From an uncultured Flavobacteriales bacterium (GTDB taxonomy: Bacteria; Bacteroidota; Bacteroidia; Flavobacteriales_D; Parvicellaceae): 64,000 bases of DNA. Position numbers and translations under genes: made by a program. This document shows positions 46,454-54,882 of the stretch, piece after piece (the stretch's first letter is position 1; each line of letters starts with the position of its first letter). Under the pieces are notes generated by a model that saw nothing but the letters and a program-made list of their open reading frames with translations, made no database searches and was not told where the DNA came from. The DNA is taken from assembly GCA_913030835.1 (NCBI GenBank), contig CAJWDP010000008.1, positions 1 through 64,000 on the forward strand. Reading direction: 5' to 3'.

Positions 46454-47988
46454 CCTAGTTCTGCCTGCCGCGCCTGAACAGCAGATGCAAATGGAATTTG
46501 TTGGGCCTTACTCTTCGTCCAGGATAAATAGTCAAAGTACTGAAGAACAACACGCTCGCTTGGATTCTTGAATGTCTCTTCCAGTTCCAAAGTCATTTTT
46601 TCAAAAATCGGAATACGTGTACTTTCGTCATCGATCTTAATGAGCTTCTTTAAGTATTTAATGATTAGGAACTCCACCTGATAATCCTTCTTTTGCTTCT
46701 TCAGGTAACGAGAGGTGGATTTTATCACATACTCAAGTAAATCGAAGTTGTTCAGCTCGAAGTGAATTATTAAATTAAAGAGTCGAGCGAAATTGTAAAT
46801 GTCCTGTCGTAAAGTTTGCTCATTGTCGTTCAGCAATTTGTTCACCCATTTCAATGCATCATTGTATCTGCCCGCTCCAAAGTACACGTAAGTAAGGTTA
46901 TAGAAAAAGACGATCTGTTGTTCTTTATTTATCTTTTGACCATACGATTCAATTCCTTCAATAATCTCTTCCGCAATTTCAAGTGATTTATCATACGTTC
47001 CTTTTCGGTCGCAGATCATGAGCTCAGCAATATAGCTGCTGGTGAATATTTTAACCTTTACGTCGATACTACCGAAACCCTTTTCATTCGGCAGTAATCG
47101 CATCATCTGAATCGTTTCTGTGGCTTTATCCAGTTCATTATTGTCAATGTAGCAGTACAGTAAATTTTTTAACGTCCTTACATACCGTTTTGCGAGATCT
47201 CTTTTCAAGAGGGGGTTATTGTCCAAAATGGTCTTTACCCTCAGAAACTTAAAAAAACTGGTTTGATAATCCCGGTTCGTCGCTGCACACAACCCTTGAA
47301 TGTAATAACAAATGGTTGCTGCCCTAGAAGATAAAGCTGTATTCTTCCCTTTTATTAATGGATGATTGGCTATCTCATCGACCATGGCACGTTCCTTTTC
47401 ATTCTTTGAAAATCCACCCGACCTATACAAATAGTTGATTCTGGAGTAGAGCATCTGATATTCAGCAAGGTTTCGGAGCTTGTTAATTACTTCCTGCTCT
47501 TCAATGATCAATTCATCTAGATTTCGATCAAATTTTCCTGCTTCATAGGCTTCTTCCAACAATAATTTCTCCCAGCCCAAAAGTTCAAACCAGTAGTAAA
47601 ACTTTTCGTGCAGTATTGCTTGCTTCTTGGCTCGGGTTACGAATTTATTGCACTCCGCAAACAAAGCTTTCCTATATAGAATTTCAATATTCTTTACTTC
47701 CTGCTTCAAAATTGAGCTGATGGTTTTGTCGGAATGGAAGGACCTTAGACTTTTAAGAATAAGTTTATACAGATGGTTTTTTTCAGAAGGAAAATGTTTG
47801 ACAAATGTTTCGTTTCGAAATTCGTGTTTGAGCAGATCCTCATCGTATACTTTTTGCTTTTCAATGTGGTCAAATATCTTCAGATAGTTCTTTTCTCCAC
47901 TTTGCAAAGACGAGGTCAGCTTGAAAAACCTCTTCTCGCTTTTCGTTAGGGATTGAACCAGGTCAAACAGTTCGGTTGATGCTTTCAT
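46450..47988 (-). CDS. Large all-helical TPR-like cytosolic protein
   Basis: The 512-residue protein has no signal peptide or membrane segment and is rich in amphipathic helices. TPR-like pairs occur between residues 200 and 400, for example QQIVFFYNLTYVYFGAGRYNDALKW. The N-terminus LFDLVQSLTKSEKRFFKL is distinctive and recurs, from memory, in uncharacterised Bacteroidota proteins. It is probably a scaffold or regulator. It is transcribed alone from a recognisable promoter and converges on the DUF6265 gene. Confidence 0.78.
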   Translation of the reverse strand: MKASTELFDLVQSLTKSEKRFFKLTSSLQSGEKNYLKIFDHIEKQKVYDEDLLKHEFRNETFVKHFPSEKNHLYKLILKSLRSFHSDKTISSILKQEVKNIEILYRKALFAECNKFVTRAKKQAILHEKFYYWFELLGWEKLLLEEAYEAGKFDRNLDELIIEEQEVINKLRNLAEYQMLYSRINYLYRSGGFSKNEKERAMVDEIANHPLIKGKNTALSSRAATICYYIQGLCAATNRDYQTSFFKFLRVKTILDNNPLLKRDLAKRYVRTLKNLLYCYIDNNELDKATETIQMMRLLPNEKGFGSIDVKVKIFTSSYIAELMICDRKGTYDKSLEIAEEIIEGIESYGQKINKEQQIVFFYNLTYVYFGAGRYNDALKWVNKLLNDNEQTLRQDIYNFARLFNLIIHFELNNFDLLEYVIKSTSRYLKKQKKDYQVEFLIIKYLKKLIKIDDESTRIPIFEKMTLELEETFKNPSERVVLQYFDYLSWTKSKAQQIPFASAVQARQAELG

Positions 47989-48021
47989 GGGATTACAAGA
48001 TTTACTTGGATGCGTGCTACG

Positions 48022-48052
48022 CTAAATTAGCAAATTAATCTCTTTTTAGCAA
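48022..48052 (-). promoter_or_regulatory. Promoter of the TPR-like gene
   Basis: On the minus strand TTG (48052-48050), a 20-base spacer and TAATTTAG (48029-48022) match the consensus with one mismatch. The leader would be about 28 bases. Confidence 0.55.
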
Positions 48053-48070
48053 TCCAATAGTTACGACCTC

Positions 48071-48102
48071 TTGAATATGCGGCGATTAATTCAGTACTTT
48101 GG
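48071..48102 (+). promoter_or_regulatory. Candidate promoter of the secreted M1 peptidase
   Basis: TTG (48071-48073) is followed 21 bases later by TACTTTGG (48095-48102), which resembles the TAnnTTTG box with one base fewer between the halves. It lies about 18 bases before the ATG at 48120. Confidence 0.35.
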
Positions 48103-48119
48103 AAATCAAATCCGTGGTA

Positions 48120-50552
48120 ATGAAAAAATTCTTTTTGTTGTTATTCGTCGCATTTGCATCTGTAGCAAATTGCCAACATTCTCACCTTTGCAAACATGGA
48201 CAGCTTCAAAATAATTTAGTTTGGTCTCCAAAAAGCAGCGAAAACGACAATAAACGGAGTGATACAATTAACATAATAAACTACTCCGTTTACCTCGATT
48301 TTTCTAACGCCAGTGCACAAGAGATTCAAGGAAATTGTGCTATCACTTTTCACCCAAAACAAAACAACATCTCTCATATTAATCTGGATCTTTTGGAGTT
48401 GAGCATAGACTCAATTACACAGAATGACACGTTAATAACATACTCTTACAACGATACACTTATTCAAGCAAGCTTGCTGTCAGTCCTAAATACTATCGAT
48501 ACAGCAACGGTGGTAGTGCACTACCATGGGTCGCCTCAACAAGATGCATCCGGTTGGGGTGGGTTTTATTTTCAGGGAAGTTATGCATACAATCTCGGTG
48601 TTGGCTTCTCTGCTGACCCGCACAATTATGGCAGAGTTTGGCACCCTTGCTTCGACAATTTCAAAGAACGAGCCACTTACAATTTTGAGATATTGACTAC
48701 CAATGGAAACACATCGTACTGTAACGGCCAGCTAATCAGCGACCTAGTTTCAGGAGATACTTTGATCCGCTCGTGGGAAATTACCTCGCCTATTCCCTCC
48801 TACTTAGCAAATGTCGCTGTAGGACCGTATACACATGCCCGGATGGATCACATCAGCGCTCTTTCAGGTTTAACCATTCCTGTTTGGTTGATCTCTTCTC
48901 CGTCAGACACCTCATCATTTACCAATGCTTTTCAAAACCTCGACGACGCGATAGACATTTATGAGTCTGAATTTGGCCTCTACAAATGGAGCAAAGTGGG
49001 TTTTGTGGCCGTCCCTTTCAGCTCCGGGGCAATGGAACACTCTACGAACATCTGTTACCCAAAGGCAGTATTGGGTTCAGGTATTGCTTACGAAACACTC
49101 ATGGCTCATGAATTGTCTCATCAGTGGTGGGGAAACTACGTCACCACCGAATCTGAAAATGAAATGTGGATCAACGAGGGGATGGCAGTGTACTGCGAAC
49201 ACCTTTTTCTAGAAGGGAAATATGGTTATACCACCTACATAAACAATGTGAAAAGCAATCACAAAAACGTGTTACTGAATGCCCATATAAACGATGATGG
49301 CCATTACGCACTGGCGAATGTGCCGCATTTGCATACATACGGAGATCATTCCTATAAAAAGGGCGCAGATGTGATGCACACATTACGGTCAGTCATGGGA
49401 GATTCCAACTTTTTTGCTGGATTGAAATCGATCCAGCTCAATCGAGCCCATAGAACAATTAATTCATTAGAATTCAGAGATGAACTGAATGCTTCTTCAA
49501 CGGTCGATGTCACAGATTTTTTTAATGATTGGATCATGAATCCCGGCTTTCCACAATTCTCAATAGACTCATTTTCCGTTAGTCCAAATGGGTCCGACTT
49601 CGATGTTACCGTATATACGAAACAACGGTTACGCGCTGCTCCAAGCTATTATAACAGTGTTCCTTTTCAAATTACATTGCTGGACGACAACTGGGCCAAA
49701 GCATCGAAGTCCATCCTGCTCAGTGGTATAGTGGATACCGTCACGATCACAATACCATTTCATCCTACCGTTGCCTTTCTAAACGAAAACGATAAAATCA
49801 ACCAGGCCACAACCGGAGAAAACAGTGTTTTTTATTCTGTTTCCAATTTGGACCTGAATTACTCTGAAATACGATTATTTGTTGATCAACTGGATGATTC
49901 TGTATTTCTGCGGTCGGAGCACAACTATGTTGCTCCGGACGGATTCATCGATCCAAGTGGTTGGAATGCTCAATACAAGCTGAGCGAAGAGCGGTATTGG
50001 ACCATTCATGGAATTTTCGGCAACAACTTTCGAGGTAAAATGCGGGTATTCTACAAAGGGCAATCACCCGGAGCATTGGATTACGAACTGTTCAATGATG
50101 GAGGGACAGGAATTTTTCATGAGGACAGTATTCGTCTATTCTATAGAAGTGGAGCTGGAGAGGAATGGACTGTTTTACCCAACTGCACGGTTCAACCGGC
50201 GGGAAATCCTCTCGATGGATATGGGTACATAAATACAGATACGCTTTTGCCCGGTGACTACACATTCGGGTGGATATCTGGTCCTGTTGGCCTAAACGAT
50301 CAGATTGATAAGAAAGAATACCGTATATATCCAAATCCTACCAAAAACGTCTTATGGATTGACCTTAGAGATTTCGAAAGCTCTAATTACACACTCACAA
50401 TCAACGACTTGAACGGAAAAATGGTACAATCGGAGTCCAGCTGTTCATCCATTTCATTACTCGATTTGAGCCGTATCAAACCCGGAGTATACATTCTGTC
50501 TGTAATGGATCAAAGCAAATTTATTCTGTCTGAAAAGATAATTGTTCATTGA
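48120..50552 (+). CDS. Secreted M1 aminopeptidase with type IX sorting domain
   Basis: From the ATG at 48120 the protein is 810 residues. An earlier in-frame codon at 48099 would put 7 odd residues before a clean signal peptide (MKKFFLLLFVAFASVANC). The M1 catalytic domain shows SSGAMEHS and the zinc site HELSH (330-334) with Glu353 in WINEG. The last 75 residues are a type A type IX sorting domain, starting YRIYPNPTKN and ending SEKIIVH. It should digest peptides outside the cell. Confidence 0.93.
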   Translation: MKKFFLLLFVAFASVANCQHSHLCKHGQLQNNLVWSPKSSENDNKRSDTINIINYSVYLDFSNASAQEIQGNCAITFHPKQNNISHINLDLLELSIDSITQNDTLITYSYNDTLIQASLLSVLNTIDTATVVVHYHGSPQQDASGWGGFYFQGSYAYNLGVGFSADPHNYGRVWHPCFDNFKERATYNFEILTTNGNTSYCNGQLISDLVSGDTLIRSWEITSPIPSYLANVAVGPYTHARMDHISALSGLTIPVWLISSPSDTSSFTNAFQNLDDAIDIYESEFGLYKWSKVGFVAVPFSSGAMEHSTNICYPKAVLGSGIAYETLMAHELSHQWWGNYVTTESENEMWINEGMAVYCEHLFLEGKYGYTTYINNVKSNHKNVLLNAHINDDGHYALANVPHLHTYGDHSYKKGADVMHTLRSVMGDSNFFAGLKSIQLNRAHRTINSLEFRDELNASSTVDVTDFFNDWIMNPGFPQFSIDSFSVSPNGSDFDVTVYTKQRLRAAPSYYNSVPFQITLLDDNWAKASKSILLSGIVDTVTITIPFHPTVAFLNENDKINQATTGENSVFYSVSNLDLNYSEIRLFVDQLDDSVFLRSEHNYVAPDGFIDPSGWNAQYKLSEERYWTIHGIFGNNFRGKMRVFYKGQSPGALDYELFNDGGTGIFHEDSIRLFYRSGAGEEWTVLPNCTVQPAGNPLDGYGYINTDTLLPGDYTFGWISGPVGLNDQIDKKEYRIYPNPTKNVLWIDLRDFESSNYTLTINDLNGKMVQSESSCSSISLLDLSRIKPGVYILSVMDQSKFILSEKIIVH

Positions 50553-50588
50553 ATCGTCTATATTTATACAACTGTAAAAACAAAAAAC

Positions 50589-50930
50589 ATGGAAAATAAC
50601 GAAAACCAACCTGCTGCTGCAGAACCTACTCAAGCAGCTGCTTCTGCACCTGCTGCAACTGTTAAAGAAAAGCCGCCCAAGGCTGTAATCGGAATGATTT
50701 TTGGGATTGCTTCAATCGTTTTCTGCTATTTGGGGGCTCTTAGCTTAGTCCTTGGTCTATTAGCTGTGATCTGGCATGGGAAAGCGAAGAAAGTCTACTT
50801 GACAGATGAGGCAAAATACAAATCAGGATATACGCTTGCAAAAGTGGGCAACATAACGGGCTGGATAGGAATGCCGTTAAGCTTTATCTACTTCATATTT
50901 TGGGTTATGTGGGTTATTGCCATCTCATAA
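50589..50930 (+). CDS. Small two-to-three-helix membrane protein (tandem paralogue 1)
   Basis: The 113-residue protein has an Ala/Pro/Thr/Glu-rich N-terminus of about 32 residues. A hydrophobic hairpin follows (AVIGMIFGIASIVFCYLGALSLVLGLLAV), then a basic/polar stretch (KKVYLTDEAKYKSG) and a second hydrophobic segment. The layout resembles DUF4190-type membrane proteins. The next two genes have the same architecture. A hairpin terminator follows, so it may be transcribed separately. Confidence 0.75.
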   Translation: MENNENQPAAAEPTQAAASAPAATVKEKPPKAVIGMIFGIASIVFCYLGALSLVLGLLAVIWHGKAKKVYLTDEAKYKSGYTLAKVGNITGWIGMPLSFIYFIFWVMWVIAIS

Positions 50931-50956
50931 CAAACAATTGCAATCGAATATTTTAG

Positions 50957-50995
50957 TTTAGGTGATTCTTACGAGTAGGAATCACCTATTTATTT
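50957..50995 (+). terminator. Hairpin terminator after tandem paralogue 1
   Basis: A 10-bp stem TAGGTGATTC/GAATCACCTA (50959-50988) with a 10-base loop is followed by TTTATTT. Confidence 0.65.
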
Positions 50996-51026
50996 CCAAC
51001 CCTTAACAACAAAAAAAGACACTAGC

Positions 51027-51413
51027 ATGGAATCAACAAACGAATTAGGAGCTAACCAGGGAGCCCCCGTAAGACCTGGAAAAACTCCAAACGCTTTAAA
51101 TTGTATGATCTATGGCATTGTTTCGGCTTCAACAGCGTTCTTTGTCATCCCGGGAATAATATTTGCCATATTGGCATTTGCCAAAAGAAAGAAGGACCAT
51201 CCTACCGTATTGGCAAATCCCGGAATGTACAAAGCTTCGGAGATTCATATGAAAGTGGGCTTTGGCCTAGCTTGGTTGGGAATCGGACTAAGTGGATTTT
51301 TCATAACCTATTTTGCATTGATCATCTCCCTGCTCTCATATGGAGCTAATTCATATGAGTACTACGATTATGACTATGACTCATATGACTACTATGACGA
51401 TTACGACTACTAA
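51027..51413 (+). CDS. Small membrane protein with Tyr/Asp-rich tail (tandem paralogue 2)
   Basis: The 128-residue protein shares the layout of its neighbours: a polar N-terminus, a hydrophobic hairpin beginning ALNCMIYGIVSAS, a basic loop (KRKKDHP) and a second hydrophobic pair. It differs in ending with about 20 residues composed only of Tyr, Asp, Ser and Glu (from SYEYYDYDYD onward). This tail would be exposed to solvent and strongly acidic. It lies 20 bases before paralogue 3. The function is unknown. Confidence 0.75.
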   Translation: MESTNELGANQGAPVRPGKTPNALNCMIYGIVSASTAFFVIPGIIFAILAFAKRKKDHPTVLANPGMYKASEIHMKVGFGLAWLGIGLSGFFITYFALIISLLSYGANSYEYYDYDYDSYDYYDDYDY

Positions 51414-51433
51414 TAAATAGTAGCTACTTTGAT

Positions 51434-51775
51434 ATGGAAGATTCTTTTGAAACACTCGATCGGCACATTAAACAAGAACATACGCCGCAGCCAAAAAAAC
51501 CTTTAACACCGAACGCGATCAAAGGAATGGTATTTGGTATAGTTTCCATTGTTAGCTCAGGATTTATCGTAACGGGAATTGTCTTTTCCATTATGTCTTT
51601 TAGCTACAGCGCCAGGGATATGCCTTTGGTAAAATCTGATCCTGTTACCTACCGTTCCTCAGGATCAATGCTCAAAGCAGGACGTATTTGTGCAGCAATA
51701 GGCTTACCTCTCTCCTTACTGTATATACTCTATTATGTGTGGGTCTTCTCGTCGGGGTTTTACAGCACGTACTAA
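51434..51775 (+). CDS. Small membrane protein (tandem paralogue 3)
   Basis: The 113-residue protein repeats the architecture: a charged N-terminus of about 28 residues, AIKGMVFGIVSIVSSGFIV as first hydrophobic segment, a polar loop with DPVTYRSSGSMLKAG, and a second hydrophobic pair. It is clearly related to the two preceding genes and completes a tandem triplet. It ends 4 bases before the convergent aroB stop. Confidence 0.75.
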   Translation: MEDSFETLDRHIKQEHTPQPKKPLTPNAIKGMVFGIVSIVSSGFIVTGIVFSIMSFSYSARDMPLVKSDPVTYRSSGSMLKAGRICAAIGLPLSLLYILYYVWVFSSGFYSTY

Positions 51776-51779
51776 AAGT

Positions 51780-52862
51780 CTATGACTTCCTATCCATGCT
51801 AAGGCATTTTTTTAACGAATCCAGAATTTGTTCCTCTGAAGCTGTTTGATCGATCAGACAAGATCCAATTTCTTGAAGAAACGTAAAATTAATTTGGCCG
51901 TTTCTATTCTTCTTATCGTTCTTCATATTCTTCACAATTGCCTGTAACTCCATGGGCTCAATATCAGGTATTGTATACGAACCCAACACCATGTTTTCAA
52001 CATGGTTGTAACAATTTTCAGAAGTGACCCCCAGACAGTATCCTAAATCCGCTTCCACCACCATGCCTAACGCCACGGCCTCGCCATGTAATAATGGAAC
52101 TTTTGAGCTAATGAAATGCGTCTCTAATGCATGACCCACTGTATGGCCAAAATTGAGCTTTTTTCTATCGTTCCTATCCTCAAAATCTGCCAGAACCAAT
52201 TGATTTTTGAGTTCGACAGATCTTTGCACCAATGATTTTACATGCGGCAAGTCGCCAAAAGTACTTTTTATCGTTTGATTCCAATAGTCTCGATCCAACG
52301 CAGCGCCATGCTTTAATACTTCTGCAAAACCACATTTCAGTTGAATATCCGGCAGGCTGTCTAAAAAATCCACATCCACGACTACGAGATCCGGAGTTGC
52401 AAAATTTCCAATTAAGTTCTTTAATCCTGCAAGATCCACTCCCACTTTTCCCCCAATTGATGCGTCAACCATCGCCAGCAGCGAGGTCGGAACCTGGATA
52501 AATGAAACTCCACGCTTGAAAGTACTGGCAATAAAACCACCCAAATCCGTTATTACTCCACCACCCAGATTAATTATAACATCATTTCTGGATACACGAA
52601 GTTCCTTCAATCGATTCCAAACCTGAATACAAACCTCAATGTTTTTGTTTTCTTCTCCACTGTCGAGCTGAATGATGTCTGCCGAATTCAACTTTGAATC
52701 TGCTCTGATGATTTTTGGCCAACAGTATTTGAAGGTATTCTCATCCGCTATCACAATGGGCCTTTTGTCCGGATGCCTTTGAAAATATTCGGCTAATATT
52801 AATTGAGCATTACCAAAAACAACATCGTGACCTACCGAGGTTAAAACCAAGCGTTCTTCCAT
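51780..52862 (-). CDS. aroB: 3-dehydroquinate synthase
   Basis: The 360-residue protein has the family's NAD-binding and metal-site blocks: NLGGGVITDLGGFIASTFKRG, PTSLLAMVDASIGGKVGVD, KCGFAEVLKHG and the metal-binding FGHTVGHALE and HGEAVALGM histidines. It converts DAHP to 3-dehydroquinate in the shikimate pathway. It diverges from proline dehydrogenase across 75 bases. Confidence 0.96.
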   Translation of the reverse strand: MEERLVLTSVGHDVVFGNAQLILAEYFQRHPDKRPIVIADENTFKYCWPKIIRADSKLNSADIIQLDSGEENKNIEVCIQVWNRLKELRVSRNDVIINLGGGVITDLGGFIASTFKRGVSFIQVPTSLLAMVDASIGGKVGVDLAGLKNLIGNFATPDLVVVDVDFLDSLPDIQLKCGFAEVLKHGAALDRDYWNQTIKSTFGDLPHVKSLVQRSVELKNQLVLADFEDRNDRKKLNFGHTVGHALETHFISSKVPLLHGEAVALGMVVEADLGYCLGVTSENCYNHVENMVLGSYTIPDIEPMELQAIVKNMKNDKKNRNGQINFTFLQEIGSCLIDQTASEEQILDSLKKCLSMDRKS

Positions 52863-52937
52863 ATGGCAAAGTAAGTAAGAAAGGAAGAAATAGAGAAGAA
52901 TATTTACAATTGACTGAATAATTATATTTGTTCCCTC

Positions 52938-54104
52938 ATGGTGTCATTTGACAATACAGAAATAGCATTCAGAAGCAAGACAAATGCAGAGCTGAACAGA
53001 GCTTATAAGCTGTACAAAATTGTAAGCAACCGAACAATTGTCTCTTTTGGGAAATGGGCGACTAACGTTGCACTCACCGTTAAATTCCCGATCAGACGCG
53101 CTGTAAAAGCTACCATTTTCAAACAATTTTGCGGAGGCGAAACCATTGCCGAGTGCAACCAAACTATTCAACAGCTTTGGGAGTATGGAATTGGAACCAT
53201 TTTGGACTACTCGGTTGAGGGTAAAATTGGCGAATCCAATTTTGAAGCGACATGCAAAGAGATTTTGAAAACCATCGAACGGTCAAATCAAGAAAAAGCC
53301 ATCCCATTCAGTGTATTTAAAGTTACAGGGCTTGCACCTTTCTCACTTCTGGAGAAAATAAGCAAAGGTGACAAATTATCAGACGAGGAAGAAGTAAGTC
53401 GATTAGCACTCTACGACCGTGTGGATCGAATTTGTCATGCCGCATCTGAAGCAAAGACACCGGTGTTCATTGACGCGGAAGAATCCTGGATTCAACAAAG
53501 TATTGATGACCTCAGCCTTGAAATGATGGTGAAATACAACAAAGATTTTGCTGTAGTATACAACACTATTCAGCTCTATCGGTGGGATCGTTTGGAATAC
53601 ATTAAGCTGCTAAATGAACGTGCAGAGAAAGACTCTTTCGTCCTTGGACTAAAGCTGGTTCGAGGAGCCTATATGGAGAAAGAAAGAGACAGGGCAACAC
53701 TCAACAACTATCGCTCTCCCATACAGGAAAGCAAAGAGCAAACCGATAAGGATTACGACCTTGCTCTGGAATACTGCGTACTCAATATTGAACGAATTTC
53801 CATCTGTGCCGGCACACACAACGAAAAAAGCTCCTTGTTGCTGACCGAGCTGATGAGTAAACACCGAATTGAAAAAAATGATCCAAGGATTTGTTTTGCT
53901 CAACTTCTTGGCATGAGCGACCACATCAGCTACAACTTGTCAAACGTAGGATATAATGTGGCAAAATACGTTCCTTACGGACCGGTAGATGAGGTCTTAC
54001 CTTACCTCTTGCGCAGGGCAGATGAAAACACTTCGGTAGCAGGACAAACAACGAGAGAGCTCTCTTTGATAATCAAAGAACGAAAAAGAAGGAAATCGAT
54101 TTAG
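52938..54104 (+). CDS. Proline dehydrogenase
   Basis: The 388-residue flavoprotein has the PRODH barrel blocks: KLVRGAYMEKERDRA, AGTHNEKSS and the C-terminal substrate site YVPYGPVDEVLPYLLRRADEN. It oxidises proline to pyrroline-5-carboxylate, passing electrons to quinones. It is a stand-alone PRODH and not the PutA fusion. A perfect -7 box (TATATTTG, 52923-52930) ends 7 bases before the ATG, so the mRNA leader must be very short. Confidence 0.93.
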   Translation: MVSFDNTEIAFRSKTNAELNRAYKLYKIVSNRTIVSFGKWATNVALTVKFPIRRAVKATIFKQFCGGETIAECNQTIQQLWEYGIGTILDYSVEGKIGESNFEATCKEILKTIERSNQEKAIPFSVFKVTGLAPFSLLEKISKGDKLSDEEEVSRLALYDRVDRICHAASEAKTPVFIDAEESWIQQSIDDLSLEMMVKYNKDFAVVYNTIQLYRWDRLEYIKLLNERAEKDSFVLGLKLVRGAYMEKERDRATLNNYRSPIQESKEQTDKDYDLALEYCVLNIERISICAGTHNEKSSLLLTELMSKHRIEKNDPRICFAQLLGMSDHISYNLSNVGYNVAKYVPYGPVDEVLPYLLRRADENTSVAGQTTRELSLIIKERKRRKSI

Positions 54105-54805
54105 TTACAATCACATGAGGATGTGCCGTCCTTTTCCGTGATTTCAAGAATTCTTGTCTTAAACCCTTCCTCAACCAGAAAATACAGCGTATCAGTAAGA
54201 TTCAGATTGAATTTTATTGTATACACTGGATTAGGATCCCTTCGGGGGAAGCTGCGTTCATGAACTACGGTTCCATTTTGCAACACATTGCTTGCAAACA
54301 AACTATCTATTCCTACACAATTGAATTGACATTCATTACTGGATGTCAGAGAGAATCCATTCTTCCTCAACCGTTCAAGAATCATATCATTCGGTTCGTA
54401 CAACACTTGCTTGGATTCGTTGGAGAAATCACTACAAGCACAACGGGTATCGTAACCATGAAATTGAATCACTTCAGATAGTGAATCGGTCATATCTACT
54501 AAAAATGAAACCTTGAGCTCATCGTATTGAACCACATACTCTTTTCGCAAACCTGAAGTTTGACTTTCCGAAAATGACACCTCCCCATAGTTGAGCAAAT
54601 TGTATACATCTTCTTTTCCAAGTCCATAACATTCCATTCGGCAAAGGGTGCTATCAGAAATTCTGATTTGATTTTCCGCAATAAAACTCTTTACACGGTT
54701 TCCGGGAAGCCATTCGCATGATCTTGGACCAAGCATGAAATAGGATGCGATCAATCCCATCAAAACACCAACAAGATAAACCCTTAGCCTTCTTCCGATC
54801 TTCAT
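54101..54805 (-). CDS. Membrane-anchored protein with two DUF4258-like repeats
   Basis: The 234-residue protein has an N-terminal signal anchor (residues 8-26). Two copies of a domain with the same cysteine layout follow: CRMEC (Cys55, Cys59) then CAC (Cys122, Cys124), and CQFNC (Cys159, Cys163) then CDC (Cys231, Cys233). The CRMEC start and C-x-C end recall DUF4258 domains of Bacteroidota, which are usually single. The cysteines could bind metal or form disulfides. Its TAA stop interlocks with the proline dehydrogenase TAG. Confidence 0.75.
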   Translation of the reverse strand: MKIGRRLRVYLVGVLMGLIASYFMLGPRSCEWLPGNRVKSFIAENQIRISDSTLCRMECYGLGKEDVYNLLNYGEVSFSESQTSGLRKEYVVQYDELKVSFLVDMTDSLSEVIQFHGYDTRCACSDFSNESKQVLYEPNDMILERLRKNGFSLTSSNECQFNCVGIDSLFASNVLQNGTVVHERSFPRRDPNPVYTIKFNLNLTDTLYFLVEEGFKTRILEITEKDGTSSCDCN

Positions 54806-54882
54806 GCGACGAAATTAGTCAATATAGCGGCAACACTAAAGGGGTTCAATAAAATAATTGCTATTGGAAAGTACTCAACGGT

